From JAKLIX01 sp964605655 (GTDB lineage Bacteria > Bacteroidota > Bacteroidia > Bacteroidales > CAIXZF01): 64,000 nt of DNA. This document shows, one piece after another, positions 14,880-23,303 of the stretch. The stretch is from the NCBI GenBank assembly GCA_964605655.1, contig CAZSDK010000002.1, positions 1 through 64,000 on the forward strand, in the 5' to 3' direction. The notes under the pieces are model-generated. The model was given only the letters and a program-made list of their open reading frames with translations, had not been told where the DNA came from and ran no database searches. The translations under genes and the position numbers were made by a program. How positions within the stretch are numbered: the stretch's first letter is position 1; each line of letters begins with the position of its first letter.

Positions 14880-15878
14880 TCATTTCCCAGAATTGAGGAT
14901 CAGTTTTCCGCTCTGGGACACAGAGCCCGGACCATTGACCCGGTACCCGTATAATCCTCCGGCCAAGCCGGACATGGGGACCTCGTACCTTATGGTCCCT
15001 GCAGGAATGATCTCTTTCCGCACCAGGTCGCCTGTAAGGCTGAACAGCTCGAATACCGCCTCACCCGGCAACGCTTCCGTAAAGTACAACCAGGTATGAT
15101 CTGAAGAAGGATTGGGTGAGACACTGGTTTTGATGGCCCTTCGGATATCGGGAATGCGGTTCACTGAATCCACCTCAACCAGGGAAACATCATCAACAAA
15201 ATAATAGCAAATGGGGTACTGGTTTGTATCCCCCACAAGCAACAGGGTATTGTCCTCATCCCGGTAAAAGTCGCCAATGATGAGAAATTTCTCCCCTCCC
15301 TCGGCCCGGAAGGTTCCTGAGACCTCCATCCAGGCCAGGGTGTCGGAGAGCACCCGGCCCCTGGGGTTGCACACCTGGGGGGTGTACTCCAGCAGGTGTT
15401 GGATGGGGATGGTCGTATGATCGCAGATACAGGTATCTTTTAACACACAGGCTCCGAGAAGGTCGGTGGCATAGCGGCTGCCGTTTCCAAGGCTGACATA
15501 GAAAGTAAGATGGTACCAATGTGCCGACTGCAGTTCATTCGAAAGGGTAGTACCAATATATTCACGGTACTCTGGTCCGTAAAACAAGTAAATGCCAGCA
15601 TGGGCCACCCCGGTATGAGGGACCTGATATCCCCCAACATTGAATGGAGTCCACCAGTTGGACAGTCCATACGAACAAGCGTGGAAATAATCCGTACCTC
15701 CGTTACATGGGTTATACCAGCCTTCAGAAAAGTGGAGTTGGTTTCTTGAATAAGGACAATCGGTATGGTCTTCGAAGCTGTAGTTTTTTACTAAGTTATC
15801 CTGGGAGTGAAGGGAAAGTGTGAGAAGGAGCATGTATACCATGAGAATACACCGTATTCCCGGTTTTTTTGTTTCCAT
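14880..15878 (-). CDS. P4: secreted cysteine-rich protein with T9SS sorting tail; start region frameshifted
   Basis: 332 aa from the ATG at 15878 (METKKPGIRCILMVYMLLLTLSLHSQ, a working signal peptide); an ATG at 15911 is also in frame. The ATG best placed for the GGAGGAGGT ribosome site is at 15901 (spacing 10) and encodes MKTTITLLWKQK, matching the MKTNITLLLKLK start of P5, but is one base out of frame because of a 7-A tract. Eight As would fuse them. Domains as in P1; the variable part reads REYIGTTLSNELQSAHWYHLTFYVSLGNGS. First gene of the P4-P1 unit, preceded by a two-hairpin leader. Confidence 0.8.
   Translation of the reverse strand: METKKPGIRCILMVYMLLLTLSLHSQDNLVKNYSFEDHTDCPYSRNQLHFSEGWYNPCNGGTDYFHACSYGLSNWWTPFNVGGYQVPHTGVAHAGIYLFYGPEYREYIGTTLSNELQSAHWYHLTFYVSLGNGSRYATDLLGACVLKDTCICDHTTIPIQHLLEYTPQVCNPRGRVLSDTLAWMEVSGTFRAEGGEKFLIIGDFYRDEDNTLLLVGDTNQYPICYYFVDDVSLVEVDSVNRIPDIRRAIKTSVSPNPSSDHTWLYFTEALPGEAVFELFSLTGDLVRKEIIPAGTIRYEVPMSGLAGGLYGYRVNGPGSVSQSGKLILNSGK
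15864..15870 (-). other. Seven-A homopolymer at the P4 start: possible slippage site
   Basis: On the coding strand the run lies 12 codons after the ATG at 15901. One extra A would join that start to the P4 frame. It could be a phase-variable switch, a fixed frameshift repaired by the ATG at 15878, or a base-call error. Confidence 0.5.
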
Positions 15879-15912
15879 AAAAGCGTAATTGTTGTTTTCA
15901 TAAATTGACATA

Positions 15913-15974
15913 CCTCCTCCGGCACCCGAACGAGGTTCCGGGGAGGGAATGGGTTCATTTTATTGTAAATGAAC
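15913..15974 (-). promoter_or_regulatory. Two-hairpin mRNA leader of P4, including the Shine-Dalgarno tract
   Basis: On the minus strand: hairpin 1 GTTCATTT / AAATGAAC (15953-15974), then hairpin 2 CCTCC-CCGG / CCGG-A-GGAGG (15913-15946), a 9-bp stem with one bulged A whose 3' arm contains the ribosome-binding GGAGGAGG. The P5 leader at 21760-21819 has the same two hairpins with compensatory changes. Strong Shine-Dalgarno tracts are rare in Bacteroidota, so masking it would matter. Confidence 0.6.
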
Positions 15975-16034
15975 GGTATATGATGGTGCAAGATACGATA
16001 TTTTTAAAATTTGTCAAGTGTTTTTTATCATTAT

Positions 16035-19000
16035 TTAATGAACAATCACCATTTTATGATGCCCCAGCGGTTTCGATCCCGACCATAGCCCTACCTCATA
16101 AAAGCCGGACGGGAGTCTTTCCGTTTGGATGGAAAACCTGAGTTCCCCCGGATCTTGTTTATACGAAGCCACCAGGCTGCCTGTTACATTGCGGAAGAGG
16201 ATCAAAATGGGATCGCGGGGCACGGAACTGACTTCCATCTCTATAGAGCCGTTGGCAGGGTTCGGCCAGAGCCGTACCAGGCAAACCTCTGTATCTCCCT
16301 CTTTTTCTGTCTGTAACCTGTAAGGTGTCCCATACGACTCGGGATCGATGCCCAGCATCACGCGCGCTGTGTAAGTAGCATCACCGGCCTCGTACGGGGT
16401 CATCAGGCTGATCTGCATCAAAAGGGCACTGTCACCCGTCGACAAGGCATAATCTCCCACTGCCCAGGTCCTTCCGTACACCTCGTACACCGTTCTCAGG
16501 TTGGCCATCCACTGGTCCGAAACATGTAAAAGCTGGGAATAAAACGAGGCGGAATCGATCTTCATCTCATGGAAACAACGGACGATCTTTTCTCTGAGCC
16601 CGGGGTCTTCCTGCGAAAGGCTGTCAAACAGGTCACGGTAGGCCTCGTCGTCACTCCCCCCCAGGCTGAGCAGGGAGGGATCTCTCAGAAAACACTGGTA
16701 CAGCATCTCTTTCTCATAACACTGATACTGAGCTTCGAGAAGGGCATACTGATTTTCATTCCTCAGCACCCGGCCAAAGTATGACTCCCGGTCGGTGGTA
16801 TCCAGGCATTCCCCAGGCAGAAAAGGGCCCCTCTCGCAATCGTGGTTCAACCCGTTCGGTATGCTGAGAATGTTAGGGTAACAAGGATGCAAATAAAAGC
16901 CCAAATTAGGGTCCAACAAATGATCCACATCATTTGGATTACTGGTCACATACCAATTGACCGGGGGGCCTGCCCAGAAACCGGGGCCGGTGGAAAGTCT
17001 GTATTGGGGGGCGGTCCAGTTCCCATAAAAGCCGTTGTGGGTGTTCTTCTGCCCCAGGACACCCTGGTCGGTCATGGCCGTGTAAGGTCCGAAGTAAAAC
17101 CCATGATAGGAATCAATAAACTGGTTGCAGGGAAACTGGGTGTTGAACAGTTCCCCGTTTGTAAATACTCCAGAACCCAGGTGGGTGAAGGAATTACCGA
17201 ACACCCAGGCTCCGTATGTCCTTGATATCCTGAGACCTCTGATGTTCTCCACCATACCTGAACTGAGGCTGGAGTTCACTCTGTATACCGTATCATATTC
17301 TATGATGCAGCGGTCAGAATTCTCCACGTTGATACCGGTACGCCGGGTACCGTAAGACAGGTCATGAATGAACCGGATGCTGTTGTGACTGATCTCCGAA
17401 GAACTGGGTTTCGCATGTTGGTTGATGACGGAGATCCCGTTCTGAATACCGGAAATAATATTGGAATGGATCCACAGGTTCAGCTCTGTCGGGGCATGAT
17501 AATCATCGGCGCTTTTCACCTGGATGCCCGTTCCGGTCATATCATAGCTCAGGTTTTGAGTTTCAATGGTGTTGTGATGGATCCAGGCCGGGTACTTCGG
17601 ATTGAGGCAGAAGATGCTGTTGGAGGTGTTGTAGAATTGGTTCCAGCTGACCAGGGATGTCTGGTTTTGCGTAAATACACCCATGCTTGACTGGTGAAAC
17701 TCGTTGCCGGTGGTGTCGGAGTCGCCCACAACGATATCCGGCACAAACGGGGAAGCCTCTCTGAGTTTTTTAACAGAAAACACCGCAGCATGTTCTGGAG
17801 GATAGACATACTTGCTGTTGACAGGAATATTGAGGAAGTAATTCCTGTATACTTCCGTCCTGCTGTTGACTGATCTGATGCCACAGAGAAGATTTGAGAA
17901 ATAATTTCCCTGATAGTGATCTATTCCCCCGATAAGGACCCCGTCCACCCTGTTCAGTTCTATGCCTGTGTTCGATGGGACTCCAAGGTGTGGCTTATAC
18001 GGCAGAAGGATAGCGGTATCGACGGTATTAAACTCACAACCGCTGATATAACCGGGATAGGGATACTCATAGCCCGGACAGACACCACTATAATAATCTG
18101 TCATCTTAATGGAAATGTAGTTATAGAGAAATCTCGCACCGATCAGGTGCATCAGTCCTCCGTACCTACTGACGACAGCGTTGCAGGCATCCCTGATGAC
18201 AGGCTTGTAGGTACTGCCGGTACAGGTGAGCGTGCAGCCGGAATCGCTTACATAGATCCCATCCCACATATATTGACATGACTGCTGGATGATGACATTT
18301 CCCGTGATAGTGAAGCTGTAACCCGGCAGGATGATGATCCTCGACATAGGTCCCATATTTAAGGTTGTGGGCACATTGTCGCTGTCGTGGATGATGATGT
18401 TTGCTGCAACAAGCAGGTCACCATTGACCTGGATCATGAGATTGGAAAAAGTAGTGTCGTTCAATAATTTAAAATTCGACCATAAAACATCGTACTCTTT
18501 CCTGCAACAGGGAAACACCGTTTTTTGAAGGGTCGTTTCACAGTTCTCTCCAAACTCCATGGTTACGGATAGCGTGGCCGGAAAACCGGCTGGGCTGCCG
18601 GACCAGAGGATCCATACCGAAGAAACACCGACACCGGATGAAGGGCCTACAAATTGTGCTGCCCAGGCTGAATCAACCGACCAGGAATAGTAATATTGAG
18701 CATTCCCGCCGGCGATTTCATAATGGGCAAGCGAATCGCAATTATTGTTGTTACCGGTGATCTCCGCATCCAGGTAGTTATTCAGCACAGCAACGGTCAC
18801 GGAATCGAAGGCCTGGCATCCGGCCTCAGAAGTAAAGGTGAGGTAGTACACACCCGATTGTTGTTCCGTAACGTTCATCAGCAAAGGATTCTGGGCGTTA
18901 GAATGAAATCCGCCCGGCCCTGCCCAGTAATAAGTTCCCGTGAGGAGGGATGATGCCGTTAACTGAACTTGCTGCCCTTCACACACCGGTGAATTTGAGG

Positions 19001-20093
19001 CCGCAGTGACTACTGGTTCCTGAATATCAACAAAAATAGAATCCAGCTTATGACAATGCCCGTCATCAGTATAAACATAATACCAGCCTCCATTCGCAAA
19101 GGAACAATCAGGAATGGACGGGTTGGCTTCGGTCGTGCTGAAACTGTCCGGACCTGACCAGAGAACCGGTATATTGTTGTTGATAACCGTAAACTTAATG
19201 GTATCTCCCAGACATACAGGGCTGTTGGAAGAAGGAGATACGTCTGGTCCGTCCAGGATATGAATCCAGTAATATCCATGAGAAAATAACTGGAATCCAA
19301 AATTTTCAAATATCCTTAGGAAAACTTTGTAATAACCGGATTGCAAAAAAATCCTTGCATAGGTTTGTTGAGGATCAGGCCAGTTGTTGCAAGGCACGAA
19401 CGGAATGGGGGGAGATGATGTCATGCTCATCAGGGAATTATAAAAGACAAATTCGTAATGCTGAGAACTAGAATAATAATAGTTAGTAATTTTATTGTAG
19501 AGTGCGTTGTTGACCCTGAATAGGATCGTGTCCCCTATACAGGCCTCAGCGAGAATATTATCATTAGGGTCTGGGTGAGTATTACCAATGGCTGTCTCGA
19601 TCAAACATTTATCTACCAATGTAGAGGGTACGAAAGCACAAATACCCCAATCAGGATCATAGGAACATAGCTTCAGTCCAAACCATCCTCCGGTGCCAGA
19701 AAAATCGGATATTTTAATAAAATACTGATTACCAGGCTGAAAAATATTGGTGTCGATGATAAGCTCATTGTTGGCCACCAACAGAAACTGCAAATTCTCA
19801 CAAGAATCTCCGTACACCTGAATGCCTGAGATATTGCCATGTGGTGCGGAGTCTGACGTCATTATTGACAAGAAAACAGCAGAATGAACAGCCTCAAACT
19901 GCAACCAGAATACAGAATCCTGCATGTGGAGGTTCTCATTTTGGACACAGCTGGTCTCCAGCGCCAGGGGAACAGCGGTCTGGCAGGTAGATTGTGCTTT
20001 TAAAGGACGGGAAGTCGAAAGCATTACTATTAATGCAAACAGGAAAATAAGGGCGCTACCACAGGCCTTATTGTGGGATAAAATTGAATGCAT
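16035..20093 (-). CDS. Giant T9SS-secreted protein with Ig/PKD-like and beta-helix regions
   Basis: A 1352-aa protein. Signal peptide at residues 1-33. Residues about 35-250 form a beta-rich module with paired cysteines. Two PKD/Ig-like domains lie at about 284-350 (SSNSPVCLGDTIKFTV) and 355-440 (ASNSPVCEGQQVQLTA). About 545-1000 reads as a right-handed parallel beta-helix (repeated short strands such as NVIIQQSC, GIRSVNSRTEVYRNYF, NLWIHSNIISGIQNGISV). About 1130-1250 is helical, and 1275-1352 is a T9SS type A sorting tail (LVRLWPNPANGSIEMEV ... GHHKMVIVH). A large adhesin or polysaccharide-binding/degrading surface protein is likely, but no catalytic residues were identified. It lies between P5 and the P4-P1 unit on the same strand. 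Confidence 0.85.
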   Translation of the reverse strand: MHSILSHNKACGSALIFLFALIVMLSTSRPLKAQSTCQTAVPLALETSCVQNENLHMQDSVFWLQFEAVHSAVFLSIMTSDSAPHGNISGIQVYGDSCENLQFLLVANNELIIDTNIFQPGNQYFIKISDFSGTGGWFGLKLCSYDPDWGICAFVPSTLVDKCLIETAIGNTHPDPNDNILAEACIGDTILFRVNNALYNKITNYYYSSSQHYEFVFYNSLMSMTSSPPIPFVPCNNWPDPQQTYARIFLQSGYYKVFLRIFENFGFQLFSHGYYWIHILDGPDVSPSSNSPVCLGDTIKFTVINNNIPVLWSGPDSFSTTEANPSIPDCSFANGGWYYVYTDDGHCHKLDSIFVDIQEPVVTAASNSPVCEGQQVQLTASSLLTGTYYWAGPGGFHSNAQNPLLMNVTEQQSGVYYLTFTSEAGCQAFDSVTVAVLNNYLDAEITGNNNNCDSLAHYEIAGGNAQYYYSWSVDSAWAAQFVGPSSGVGVSSVWILWSGSPAGFPATLSVTMEFGENCETTLQKTVFPCCRKEYDVLWSNFKLLNDTTFSNLMIQVNGDLLVAANIIIHDSDNVPTTLNMGPMSRIIILPGYSFTITGNVIIQQSCQYMWDGIYVSDSGCTLTCTGSTYKPVIRDACNAVVSRYGGLMHLIGARFLYNYISIKMTDYYSGVCPGYEYPYPGYISGCEFNTVDTAILLPYKPHLGVPSNTGIELNRVDGVLIGGIDHYQGNYFSNLLCGIRSVNSRTEVYRNYFLNIPVNSKYVYPPEHAAVFSVKKLREASPFVPDIVVGDSDTTGNEFHQSSMGVFTQNQTSLVSWNQFYNTSNSIFCLNPKYPAWIHHNTIETQNLSYDMTGTGIQVKSADDYHAPTELNLWIHSNIISGIQNGISVINQHAKPSSSEISHNSIRFIHDLSYGTRRTGINVENSDRCIIEYDTVYRVNSSLSSGMVENIRGLRISRTYGAWVFGNSFTHLGSGVFTNGELFNTQFPCNQFIDSYHGFYFGPYTAMTDQGVLGQKNTHNGFYGNWTAPQYRLSTGPGFWAGPPVNWYVTSNPNDVDHLLDPNLGFYLHPCYPNILSIPNGLNHDCERGPFLPGECLDTTDRESYFGRVLRNENQYALLEAQYQCYEKEMLYQCFLRDPSLLSLGGSDDEAYRDLFDSLSQEDPGLREKIVRCFHEMKIDSASFYSQLLHVSDQWMANLRTVYEVYGRTWAVGDYALSTGDSALLMQISLMTPYEAGDATYTARVMLGIDPESYGTPYRLQTEKEGDTEVCLVRLWPNPANGSIEMEVSSVPRDPILILFRNVTGSLVASYKQDPGELRFSIQTERLPSGFYEVGLWSGSKPLGHHKMVIVH

Positions 20094-20160
20094 AATGTTG
20101 ATTTTGGAGCGAATCTACTTTCATCGACGTGCCAAAACCTGTCCCTTTGCTAAAATGGAA

Positions 20161-20367
20161 TCAATCTAAATCTTTTATGTAATAACTTTTCAACTTCCGG
20201 TCAAATTGGACATCGTACCCCAAATCCCGGCATTCGGCCAATTTTCTTTTCACGGTACGTTCAGAAACGGTTATTCTCCTGGCGATGTCCTTTGAATTTC
20301 CTGCATTACCCTTTTGAAGCAACTCAATCAGGTAATTCATTTTCCTGAAGTTGGTCAGATTTGTCAT
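20161..20367 (-). CDS. Small helix-turn-helix protein
   Basis: 68 aa from the ATG at 20367 (MTNLTNFRKMNYL...); the frame is open to 20412 with a less likely start. Residues about 20-50 form an HTH of the DeoR/WYL N-terminal type (SKDIARRITVSERTVKRKLAECRDLGYDV), ending in FDRKLKSYYI. Such single-domain HTH proteins are common in Bacteroidota and often sit beside surface-protein genes. It may regulate the neighbouring P-family or giant gene; no operator was identified. Its stop codon is 67 bp from the start of the giant gene. Confidence 0.7.
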   Translation of the reverse strand: MTNLTNFRKMNYLIELLQKGNAGNSKDIARRITVSERTVKRKLAECRDLGYDVQFDRKLKSYYIKDLD

Positions 20368-20615
20368 GGTAAAGATCTTTGGGAACCATATCTTTATGAC
20401 ATAATCCAACAATTATCCCAACATATGTCGCCAATTGTTAATATCTAAATGCATTTGTTAATAACCAACCTCCGATACCATCTCACAAAAAATAAAAGTG
20501 CATAAGAATGGCCGGTCCCTTGGAGGTGCCAAGAAGAACAAAGATCATGATGATGCATGCTAGGCGGGAAAAAGAAAGACCTTATCAACTGCAGGTTGTT
20601 CCAAGGTCATTCTTT

Positions 20616-21635
20616 TCATTTGACGGTATTGATGACCAGTTTTCCGCTCTGGGACACAGAGCCCGGACCACTGATCCGGTACCCGTATAATCCTCCGGCC
20701 AGACCGGACATGGGGACCTCGTACCTTATGGTCCCTGCAGGAATGCTCTCTTTCCGCACCAAGCCGCCTGTAAGGCTGAACAGCTCGAATACCGCCTCCC
20801 CCGGCAGCGCTTCCGAAAAGTACAACCAGGTATTATCTGAAGAAGGATTGGGCAATACATGAGTACGAATGGCCCTGCGGGTATCGGGAATGCGGTTCAC
20901 CGAATCCACCTCAACCAGGGAAACATCGTCTACAAAGTAACCACAAATTGGGTAGAGGTTTGGGTCTCCCACCAGTACCAGGGTATTGTCCTCATCTTTG
21001 AAAAAGTCGCCAATGATGAGATATTTCTCCCCTCCCTCAGCCCGGAAGGTTCCTGAGACCTCCATCCAGGCCAGGGTGTCGGAGAGCACCCGGCCCCTGG
21101 GGTTGCACACCTGGGGGGTGTACTCCAGCAGGTGCTGGATGGGAATGGTGGTATGATCGCAGATACAGGTATCTTTTAACACACAGGCTCCGAGCAGGTC
21201 GGTGGCATAGCGGCTGCCATTGACCAAATTTACGTAAAAGGTAAGACGGTACCAATGCTTGGCTTCCAATTCAGAGTTAAGTGTTGTACCAATATATTCA
21301 CGCTTCTCTGGTCCGTCAAACAAGTAGATTCCAGCATGGGCAACCCCACTTCGAGGTACTTGGTATCCTCCAGCGTTGTAAGGTGTCCAAAAATTAGAAA
21401 TCCCATAGGAACATTCGTGAAAATAGTCAGGAGTTCCGTTACAGGGGTTATACCAACCTTTGGCAAAGTAGATCTGATTTTGTATATATGGGCAATATGT
21501 ATGCTCCTCGAAGCTACAGTTTCTCACTAAGTTATGTTGCGAGTAAAGAGGAAATGCAAATTGTAACATGCAAATAATGAAAACTAAGGACAACCTCCAT
21601 TTTAATTTTAACAGAAGGGTAATGTTTGTTTTCAT
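20616..21635 (-). CDS. P5: secreted cysteine-rich protein with T9SS sorting tail
   Basis: A 339-aa paralog of P1-P4 and the most diverged in its N-terminal half (NCSFEEHTYCPYIQNQIYF, GTPDYFHECSYGISNFW, GPEKREYIGTTL). The core from GACVLKDTC to GTFRAEGGEK is almost identical to the tandem copies. Start at 21635 gives MKTNITLLLKLKWR and a signal peptide ending YSQ. The T9SS tail is intact (NPSSDNTWLYF, SGKLVINTVK). The leader hairpins are at 21760-21819, separated from the ATG by an extra segment of about 105 bp not present before P4. Confidence 0.85.
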   Translation of the reverse strand: MKTNITLLLKLKWRLSLVFIICMLQFAFPLYSQHNLVRNCSFEEHTYCPYIQNQIYFAKGWYNPCNGTPDYFHECSYGISNFWTPYNAGGYQVPRSGVAHAGIYLFDGPEKREYIGTTLNSELEAKHWYRLTFYVNLVNGSRYATDLLGACVLKDTCICDHTTIPIQHLLEYTPQVCNPRGRVLSDTLAWMEVSGTFRAEGGEKYLIIGDFFKDEDNTLVLVGDPNLYPICGYFVDDVSLVEVDSVNRIPDTRRAIRTHVLPNPSSDNTWLYFSEALPGEAVFELFSLTGGLVRKESIPAGTIRYEVPMSGLAGGLYGYRISGPGSVSQSGKLVINTVK

Positions 21636-21644
21636 AATCACATG

Positions 21645-21750
21645 TCTGAACTCCAGGGCAAGCCCCGGACCCAAACTTCGCCTCGCCTCTGGCGAGATTG
21701 TTCGACTAATTAAATTTTTTCACTTCGTTCAAAAAATCTGAGTCTCATTA
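21645..21750 (-). repeat. Palindrome-rich insertion between P5 leader and P5 start
   Basis: Compared with P4, the words GGAGGAGGTA and TTATGAAAACAA are separated by about 105 extra bases. These hold inverted repeats ctcgcc-tct-ggcgag (21682-21696), an imperfect tccagggc/gccccgga (21652-21669) and a T6/A6 pair (21715-21736). It looks like a small palindromic mobile sequence. The frame from 21674 reads through part of it. Confidence 0.45.
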
Positions 21751-21759
21751 AAAAAACTA

Positions 21760-21819
21760 CCTCCTCCAGTGTTGAAGCGGACTCTGGGGAGGAAACATAT
21801 TCATTTCAAGTAAATGAAT
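21760..21819 (-). promoter_or_regulatory. Two-hairpin mRNA leader upstream of P5
   Basis: Hairpin 1 ATTCATTT / AAATGAAT (21799-21819); hairpin 2 CCTCC-CCAG / CTGG-A-GGAGG (21760-21792). Both stems differ from the P4 leader by a paired substitution (G-C to A-T). The further 21820-22251 interval is AT-rich, with no gene or clear promoter recognised. Confidence 0.6.
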
Positions 21820-22251
21820 AGCCTAAGTTCGCGGAATGTACGATCAATTTTTAAATATCCAAATTTTATTTAACGTTTTTTATAAAATAATCCTATAACT
21901 ATTTTATTTTCAACATGATCCCGTTTTCAGAATTTCCATACTAAAACCAGAGGACTCCTCTCTCTTTGTACCAAATTATTCGTAGTTCCCAGTTATACAG
22001 TTAATTACATTATTGGTTACAAGCGTTGGGCCCTATGTAATAGCATCCTCAAGTGGGGAAAAAGCTTTGGTAGTCACAGTTCGAAATTAATGGCCTCAGA
22101 GGGTCAAAACTTGTCCCTGTGGGAAAATATTCAGAAATGATACCGGAACCTTTCAAGTTTAGCCACAGGTAGTTGAAATCAAAATATAACCAGGAGAAGC
22201 ACTGAATTAACTGTTTAACGACTCAATAACAAAGTGGCTCACTTTGCATCA

Positions 22252-23229
22252 CTATAACTCCATCAGAGTCCCGATTCCTTCCGCCATAGCTTTCTCATAC
22301 ACCAGCTTGGCGGTGGCAGCATCCTGCACGGCCAGACCGTTCGACTTGAACAGGGTAATCTGCTGGCCGGAGGTTCGGCCGGCCTTGCTCCCTTTGATGA
22401 TCTCCCCGAGCTCGGCATGGAAATGAGCTGGGGTGATGGCGCCTTCTTCCAGGGGTATGATCAGGTCACCGGCCTCTTTAAAACAGGCTTCGCGTGAATC
22501 TCCCACGAAGAGGGAACGTTTCACCAGGGTGGTATCAAGCTCCCTGGCGCCGGGAGAATGGCTTCCGATGCCGTTGATATGGGTTCCGGGCCTGACCAGG
22601 CTCCCATCGAACAGAGGGGTGGATGAGGAGGTGGCCATACAAAGGATGTCCGCCTCGAGCAGGGCTTCCGGCGCAGCGGCCACGGCCACCATCAGGTCGA
22701 GCTTGCCTGCCATCTCCCTGGAGAATTCCACGGCAGCTTCTCTACGTACGTCATAGACCAGGGCCTTGGAAATCTTCCTGGCTTCACACACGGCCCACAG
22801 CTGCATCTTAGCCTGCACGCCGGCACCAAAGATTCCCACCACCAGGTCGTCCTGCTCCCTTGCCAGGTACCGGGTGGCGATGCCGCTGGCCGCACCCGTC
22901 CGCACGGCGGTGAGATACCCTCCGTCCATAATGGCGATGACCTTTCCTGTGTCGGGGTCCTGTAGTAAGACCGTCCCCATGGTGGTGGGTAACTGATGCC
23001 TGCCGGGGTTGTCTTTATAGACGGTCACCACCTTGCAGGCCAGCACGCCGCTGTCTTTGAGGAAGGCCGGCATATAGAGGGAGACGCCTCCCTCAGGTTT
23101 GATGGCGGTACGAAGGGGCATGTCGGCGGTGCCGCCGGCAAGTTCGAGGAAAGCACTTTCCACGGCTTTCATGCAGTCTTTCATGGTCAACACGGAGATG
23201 ACGTCCTGGCGGGTGAGTAGTAAAGGCAT
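22252..23229 (-). CDS. Ornithine cyclodeaminase / mu-crystallin family enzyme
   Basis: A 325-aa protein, family-typical length. N-terminal substrate part: PLRTAIKPEGG, ACKVVTVYKDNPGRHQLPTTMG and DGGYLTAVRTGAASG. The NAD-binding Rossmann motif VVGIFGAGVQAKMQL is at about residue 130, and the closing strand reads HINGIGSHSPGARELD. Family members are NAD(P)-linked ornithine cyclodeaminases, alanine dehydrogenases or ketimine reductases; the substrate cannot be told here. It lies 74 bp downstream of the UvrA-like gene on the same strand. A 25-codon remnant of a related gene is at 11036-11110. Confidence 0.88.
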   Translation of the reverse strand: MPLLLTRQDVISVLTMKDCMKAVESAFLELAGGTADMPLRTAIKPEGGVSLYMPAFLKDSGVLACKVVTVYKDNPGRHQLPTTMGTVLLQDPDTGKVIAIMDGGYLTAVRTGAASGIATRYLAREQDDLVVGIFGAGVQAKMQLWAVCEARKISKALVYDVRREAAVEFSREMAGKLDLMVAVAAAPEALLEADILCMATSSSTPLFDGSLVRPGTHINGIGSHSPGARELDTTLVKRSLFVGDSREACFKEAGDLIIPLEEGAITPAHFHAELGEIIKGSKAGRTSGQQITLFKSNGLAVQDAATAKLVYEKAMAEGIGTLMEL

Positions 23230-23242
23230 GGGATGGAATTGA

Positions 23243-23277
23243 TAATTGATAATTGAGAGTTGATAATTGATAATGAA
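23243..23277. repeat. Short AT-rich tandem-like repeat
   Basis: Words of the type gataattgataattgagagttgataattg between the OCD and UvrA-like genes, similar in style to 6035-6092. Confidence 0.4.
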
Positions 23278-23303
23278 TGTAAAGGTAGTGTTTTTAGTCC
23301 AGT

